From positions 1 through 15,774 of the forward strand of contig SFCP01000098.1 in NCBI GenBank assembly GCA_004558535.1: DNA of 15,774 bases, in the 5' to 3' direction. The stretch is from Bacteroidales bacterium (lineage in GTDB: Bacteria > Bacteroidota > Bacteroidia > Bacteroidales > Bacteroidaceae). Numbering within the stretch: the stretch's first letter is position 1; the number at the start of each line of letters is the position of its first letter. Made by a program: the position numbers and the translations under genes. Of the stretch, positions 10,966 through 15,774 are shown piece after piece. Under the pieces are notes generated by a model. The model was not told the DNA's origin. It saw only the letters and a list, made by a program, of their open reading frames with translations, and searched no databases.

Positions 10966-13900
10966 ATGAGAACACGAATTCTATTTACCTTGGTGGCACT
11001 GCTCGCCCTGTCGGCCGGCCGCTTGCACGCACAGGAAGATGTAGTGACGACAAGTACCCTGACGCTGAAGGACGCGCAGGGCAACTCGATTCAGTACACC
11101 CTCTACACCAACGAGACCAACCCCGCTGCCTCCTACGCCGAGGTGAAAGGTGCCACTCTCGTGGACAACGCTCAGGTGGAGCTTCCCGCCACCGTGAGCC
11201 AAGATGCCACGGAGTATCCCGTCACCGGCATTGCCAAAGAAGCCTTTAAAAACAAAGACAACCTCCAGTCGCTGCTGCTGGGCAAGCACGTACGGACCAT
11301 CGGCGAGCAAGCCTGCTACGACTGCGATGCCCTGGTGAGCGTGGGCTTTGCCGAAGCGACGGGCATTCCCGAGGGCGTGATTATCGCAAACTACGCCTTC
11401 TACTCCTGCGATCAGCTCGCCACCGTCAACCTGCCCTGTACGCAGACCTCCATCGGCGATAACGCCTTTCGCGATAATAGGATGCTGACCACCTTCACGG
11501 GTCTGCGCGATGCCGAAATCATCGGGAGCACCGCTTTCCTCAATTGCGAAAAACTCACCCTCGGTTCGGTGAACACCGAAACCGAGGTAAGCTTCAAGAC
11601 GATTGGCAGCAGTGCCTTCGCCGGCTGTTCCTCGCTGGGCAGCCTCTACCTGCGCCATGCCACCAGCATCGGCAACTACGCCTTCCAGCTGTGCACAGCG
11701 ATGAAGGCCATCCACCTGGGCAATGACCTCGTCTCGCTGGGTACCCGCGCGTTCAGCAATTGCAGCAGCGTGCGCACCATCGACTGCGGCTCGGGACTGC
11801 AAACCATCGATTACTGGGCCTTTGAATATTGCACCTCCGCCACCGAAGCCAGCCTGCCCGCGGCACTCACGAATATAGGGAGCGACATATTCCGATACTG
11901 CGGCAAGCAGTTGGACCGCATCACCTTCAACGGCCCTGCCGACTTCACATACAGCGGCTCACTGGGATTGGACGCCGGCGCACTGATACTGGTGCCCGGC
12001 GAGTTCCTGGAAGACTATAAAGCGCACAGTCTCCTTACCAACCACCGCGTCGTCAACAAGGACGTCTCCCACGACGCCAACATCACCCTGACCGAAAGCG
12101 GCATACTGGCAGAGGTCATAGAGAACCACATGAGATTGCAACCCGGCAACGTGCTCGACCTTACCCTGAGCGGACCCATCAACGGCACCGACATAGACTA
12201 CCTGCACGGCAAGATGACGAACATCAACACCCTCGACCTGTCCGGTGTCACAATCGTGGCGGGCGGCGATTCGTACCACCGGTGGAGCATCAGCAGCAGC
12301 GGCGTGGCCACCAAGAACACAAGCTACTCCTACAACAGCGAGGAGAACATCATCGGCGACTACATGTTCCAGGGCCTGCCCTTCCTGAAGTCCATCCGCC
12401 TGCCCAACACCGCCACCGCCATGGGCAACTACGCCGTGGCGCAGTGCGGCAAGCTGACATTTGCCGAGCTGCCCCAGGACCTGCAGACCATCGGCGACTA
12501 TGCCTTCTACAACAACAAGTTGCTGGCTACGGCCGACCTGCCCGAGGGTGTGACAAGCATCGGGCAACAAGCCTTTTACGGCTGCGACCTGCGCGAGGTG
12601 TACTTCCCACCAGCGCTCACCGACATAAAATACTACGCTTTCGGTGATAACAATAACCTGGTACGGGTAACCTTTGTCGGGGGCTGCTCCATCACCGCGC
12701 TGCCCTCCTACGCCTTCGCCGGCGATGACAATCTGCAGGAAGTCCTTGAGGTGCCCTCCACCGTGACCACCATCGGGAACGCAGCATTCGCCTATTGCAA
12801 AAAGCTGGAGCAAGTGACCTTTGCAGAGGAAGGCTCCAAAGTGAAGGTCCTCGGCAACGAAGCACTACGTGATTGCAATAAACTGCAGTCCTTCCCCCTC
12901 AGCACAGAACTGACCACCATTGGCGAATACGCCTTCTGCAACTGCTATCTCCTCACCGAAATGCACCTACCCGAGGCTGTGACAAGTATCGGCAAGGGTG
13001 CCTTTACCAACATGAAAGCTCTGGAGAGCGCCACCCTGCCCGCAAGCATCACGAAGCTGCCCCAATCCTTGTTTGAAGACTGCTCCGCACTGGCCAATCT
13101 CACGCTGCAGGGCAGCATCACCTCCATCGGTGAGTCCTGCTTCGAGCGATGCAGCGCGCTGACGGAGCTGGACGCCAACGCCATCAGCGAAGTGACGACC
13201 ATCGGCAACTACGCCTTCCTCAACTCGGGCCTGACCACCTTCCCCGCATTGAGCAAGGTGACCTCACTGGGTTTTTGCTGCTTCGGAGGTTGCAACAACC
13301 TGAAGGAACTCGACCTGCGCCACTACGCCATCACCTCCCTGTCAGCCAGAACAGCCATGAACTGCGCGGCACTGGAGACCGTTTGGCTCCCCGCAGGCGT
13401 GCAGACTCTTGATTACGGTGTTTTTGAAGGCTGCAAGAGCCTGACCGACATTCGGAATACGAGTGCCCTGCAGAGCATCGGCGACTATGCATTCAGCGGC
13501 TGCGAGGCGCTGACCTACGCATCCTTTGAGACAGCACTCGACCACCTCACGCGCATCAATTACGAGGCTTTCCGCGACTGCAAGAGCCTCAGCGAATTTC
13601 CCCTGCCCGCCACGCTGACCACGATGGGGACATCGGTGTTCCGCGGAAGCGGACTGGTACGCGCCGACCTTAGCAAAGTGGCCATCACGACGCTACCCTA
13701 CTACACCTTCTACGAATGCGGCGCCCTGAAGGAGGTGCTGCTCTATCCCAACCTGACTGCCATCGGCAGCCATGCCTTCTACAAATGCGCCGCCCTCGAC
13801 ACCCTCGACATCCCAGCCACGGTGACGAGCATCGACCAGTATGCCTTCAGCAATACCGCCCTGCGCTACATCAGCCTGTCGGACAGCATGACCACCCTGG

Positions 13901-15672
13901 GGCAGTACGCTTTTGAAAACTGCGACTCACTGCGCTACGTCAACCTGGGCCGCAACCTCAACTACGGCACTGGTTTCAGCTACCTGTACAACTGCGACAA
14001 CGTGGAGACCCTGCGCATCTACGCCGGTACCGTGCCGAGCAGTATGTCATCGTACTACGTGCTCTTCCGCAGCAAGTGCGTCCTCGAAGTGCCGATGGGA
14101 ACAGTGGAACTGTACCAAGCCGCCAACTACTGGAAGGAGTTCAAAGAAATCCGCGGCTTCCTCACAGGCGACAAGCTTGCCCCCGAAGACTATGCCGTGT
14201 TGAAAGATCTGTACAACAACCTCGACGGCGAAAACTGGACCAAGACCTGGGACCTCTCGACCGATGACCGTTATCCCGGCAAGTGGTACGGCGTGACGAC
14301 AGAGGGAGATCATATCACGGCCATCAACCTCAACAGGAACGGACTGGCCGGCACCCTGCCCGGCAGCGTATTCACCCTGCCCGAACTGCTGACGCTGAAC
14401 CTCAGCCACAACGCTATCGAAGGACAACTCGACACCATACTGCCCGAAGAGTCCTTTAACTCGAAAATGGCGACCCTCTACCTGACCAACAACCACCTGA
14501 CGGGCGACCTGTCGCCGCTGCTGGCACGGCTGCCCCACCTGACTACTTGCTACTTGGACTACAACCAGCTGACGGGCATGAGCGAAGAGGTGCCGGAAAA
14601 CCTCACCACGAGCTCCGCCAACTTCTACACGTGCAACCAGTTCTGGGACTACGATGCGAAACAGCTCATCCTGCGCCCCGACCTGCTACCCGTAGAAGAA
14701 CTCAACGTGGGCGTGGACCTGCCCCTCACACTCAATTCGCTGCAAGACCGCTGGAGGGTCAGCTATAAGACCTACATGAACGCCTACAACGCCGGTTACA
14801 GCTCGCCGATCATCGACAGCAAGACCGCCCTGCTCATCACGGACGAGGATATGCTCCAGCCGCACCCAGGCTACGAGAACCATTTCAAGAACGAAAGCAT
14901 CATGTGGTTCGGCACGCCGAATAATGGCAGCAGCAGCCATACGCAGGTGAAGCCCTACTACGTGCGCTTCCTGGAAGGAGACGTGAATGCGGACCGCCTC
15001 ATCGACGTAACTGACCTCGTCAGCCTGACAAACTATTTGAGCAAAGGCTACGTGCAAAACGATGTCGTCTTTAATTTCAGCGCTGCCGACGGCGAGGGAA
15101 ACGACACGCTCGACGTGCGCGACATCGTCATGGATGTCAACCACATTCTGGCAGCTGAAGCCGCTCCCGAAGCATCCCTCGCGCGCGCATATAATATTAA
15201 GGAGACAGCACTGCCCGAAGTGACCCTCCACATGGCCGACGGACGACTCTACCTGACGACCGAAACCGACGCCCGGCTCTGCGCCCTGCAGATAGACCTG
15301 CGCGGTGTGGACAATCCGGCCGACATCCTGCCCTCGAAAGCCGCACAAGGCAAAAATATCGCGACGGCACGGACGGCTGACGGCTGCGTACGCGTAGTTA
15401 TCTACTCGAACAATGGCGCTACCTTCGCCGAAGGAACCAACGCCCTGCTCCGCGGACTGCCCGAAGGAGCCTACGTGGTGCGCGCCATAGGCGCTGACAG
15501 CGACGCCCGCCGACTGACGGTGAACACCAACGGCGAGACAACCGGCCTGACAGCACCCACGGCTGACGAAGAAGCCGACGCAAAAATCTATGACCCCGCC
15601 GGACGACCCCTCCGACCCGTCGATGCCCACGGCGTCGTCATCGTAAATGGCAAAAAGCAATACAGGAAATAG
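10966..15672 (+). CDS. BspA-like leucine-rich-repeat surface protein with dockerin-like and T9SS sorting segments
   Basis: The product has 1568 residues. The signal peptide is 1-22 (ALLALSAGRLHA, then QED). Two blocks of BspA/TpLRR-type (LRR_5) repeats lie at about 80-350 and 455-1060, with the unit L(P)..(V/L)T.IG..AF..C..L repeated some 25-30 times. Between them is a BspA-type segment (LDLTLSGPINGTDI, NTLDLSGVTIV). A second, different LRR type follows (about 1115-1205: LNRNGLAGTLPG, NNHLTGDL). A dockerin-like pair (1338-1396) has GDVNADRLIDVTDL and DGEGNDTLDVRDI. The tail (1538-1568: AKIYDPAGRPLR, HGVVIVNGKKQYRK) resembles a short T9SS sorting domain. BspA relatives bind host matrix proteins or other bacteria; this role is inferred here. 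The frame is open from 10774, but the ATG at 10966 gives the signal peptide and avoids overlap with the small gene. Confidence 0.92.
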   Translation: MRTRILFTLVALLALSAGRLHAQEDVVTTSTLTLKDAQGNSIQYTLYTNETNPAASYAEVKGATLVDNAQVELPATVSQDATEYPVTGIAKEAFKNKDNLQSLLLGKHVRTIGEQACYDCDALVSVGFAEATGIPEGVIIANYAFYSCDQLATVNLPCTQTSIGDNAFRDNRMLTTFTGLRDAEIIGSTAFLNCEKLTLGSVNTETEVSFKTIGSSAFAGCSSLGSLYLRHATSIGNYAFQLCTAMKAIHLGNDLVSLGTRAFSNCSSVRTIDCGSGLQTIDYWAFEYCTSATEASLPAALTNIGSDIFRYCGKQLDRITFNGPADFTYSGSLGLDAGALILVPGEFLEDYKAHSLLTNHRVVNKDVSHDANITLTESGILAEVIENHMRLQPGNVLDLTLSGPINGTDIDYLHGKMTNINTLDLSGVTIVAGGDSYHRWSISSSGVATKNTSYSYNSEENIIGDYMFQGLPFLKSIRLPNTATAMGNYAVAQCGKLTFAELPQDLQTIGDYAFYNNKLLATADLPEGVTSIGQQAFYGCDLREVYFPPALTDIKYYAFGDNNNLVRVTFVGGCSITALPSYAFAGDDNLQEVLEVPSTVTTIGNAAFAYCKKLEQVTFAEEGSKVKVLGNEALRDCNKLQSFPLSTELTTIGEYAFCNCYLLTEMHLPEAVTSIGKGAFTNMKALESATLPASITKLPQSLFEDCSALANLTLQGSITSIGESCFERCSALTELDANAISEVTTIGNYAFLNSGLTTFPALSKVTSLGFCCFGGCNNLKELDLRHYAITSLSARTAMNCAALETVWLPAGVQTLDYGVFEGCKSLTDIRNTSALQSIGDYAFSGCEALTYASFETALDHLTRINYEAFRDCKSLSEFPLPATLTTMGTSVFRGSGLVRADLSKVAITTLPYYTFYECGALKEVLLYPNLTAIGSHAFYKCAALDTLDIPATVTSIDQYAFSNTALRYISLSDSMTTLGQYAFENCDSLRYVNLGRNLNYGTGFSYLYNCDNVETLRIYAGTVPSSMSSYYVLFRSKCVLEVPMGTVELYQAANYWKEFKEIRGFLTGDKLAPEDYAVLKDLYNNLDGENWTKTWDLSTDDRYPGKWYGVTTEGDHITAINLNRNGLAGTLPGSVFTLPELLTLNLSHNAIEGQLDTILPEESFNSKMATLYLTNNHLTGDLSPLLARLPHLTTCYLDYNQLTGMSEEVPENLTTSSANFYTCNQFWDYDAKQLILRPDLLPVEELNVGVDLPLTLNSLQDRWRVSYKTYMNAYNAGYSSPIIDSKTALLITDEDMLQPHPGYENHFKNESIMWFGTPNNGSSSHTQVKPYYVRFLEGDVNADRLIDVTDLVSLTNYLSKGYVQNDVVFNFSAADGEGNDTLDVRDIVMDVNHILAAEAAPEASLARAYNIKETALPEVTLHMADGRLYLTTETDARLCALQIDLRGVDNPADILPSKAAQGKNIATARTADGCVRVVIYSNNGATFAEGTNALLRGLPEGAYVVRAIGADSDARRLTVNTNGETTGLTAPTADEEADAKIYDPAGRPLRPVDAHGVVIVNGKKQYRK

Positions 15673-15676
15673 GGTG

Positions 15677-15723
15677 AAGAGGGTGTGTCGTAATAGCAGT
15701 TTTACGACGCACCCTCTTTTTTT
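15677..15723 (+). terminator. Intrinsic terminator of the BspA-like gene
   Basis: GAGGGTGTGTCGTAA (15679-15693) pairs with TTACGACGCACCCTC (15702-15716), a 15-bp stem with one T-G wobble; two outer A-T pairs extend it. A T-run occupies 15717-15723. It starts 4 bases after the stop codon. The last 51 bases of the window show no further feature. Confidence 0.95.
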
Positions 15724-15774
15724 AGCGTATTATGGTTCGTGTGCTTTCAGGCCACGTTTTTTTGGCTGATTTTC

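Overview
The window looks like a G+C-rich chromosomal segment from a member of the Bacteroidales, most likely Prevotella- or Porphyromonas-like (inference). Three things point there. Two large secreted proteins end in type IX secretion (T9SS) sorting domains, a Bacteroidota hallmark. The promoters follow the Bacteroidota pattern TTTG-N19/20-TAnnTTTG. One protein is a BspA-type leucine-rich-repeat surface protein. No phage gene, transposase, tRNA, rRNA or CRISPR array was found.

Layout. Positions 1-625 hold no supported gene but are dense in repeats and hairpins. From 669 to 9154 four genes lie on the minus strand in two pairs: gltX-waaA (3484 down to 669, one consensus promoter and one intrinsic terminator) and metG-M6 protease (9154 down to 4509, 50 bp apart). 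Between the pairs, 3537-4508 is about 1 kb of non-coding, purine-rich 21-bp repeat DNA. A second repeat-rich non-coding stretch, 9155-10450, separates the minus-strand block from a plus-strand unit: a 58-codon small gene, then a 1568-residue BspA-like protein, closed by a strong terminator at 15677-15723.

Gene roles. gltX and metG charge tRNAs, and waaA adds Kdo to lipid A. The M6 protease and the BspA-like protein are predicted to be exported and surface-anchored or released through T9SS. Nothing ties the housekeeping genes functionally to the secreted proteins beyond adjacency.

Most interesting signal. Two intergenic regions, 266-600 (+) and 10053-9740 (-), are homologous over roughly 310-335 bp and lie in opposite orientation. 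Both carry the same modules in the same order: a CCAAATGTTAAAA start, a TTTG-N20-TAnnTTT promoter, a GGAG.AGACC hairpin ending in T6, four 21-bp bricks with core AACTATCCGGCACTTG, and a 27-bp box identical at 26 positions. The hairpin arms differ in sequence but still pair, and no upstream gene needs these terminators. This suggests a repeated element that may encode a very short structured RNA. A third brick array without the other modules lies at 3914-3994. Separate G+C-rich and purine-rich arrays also have a 21-bp period.
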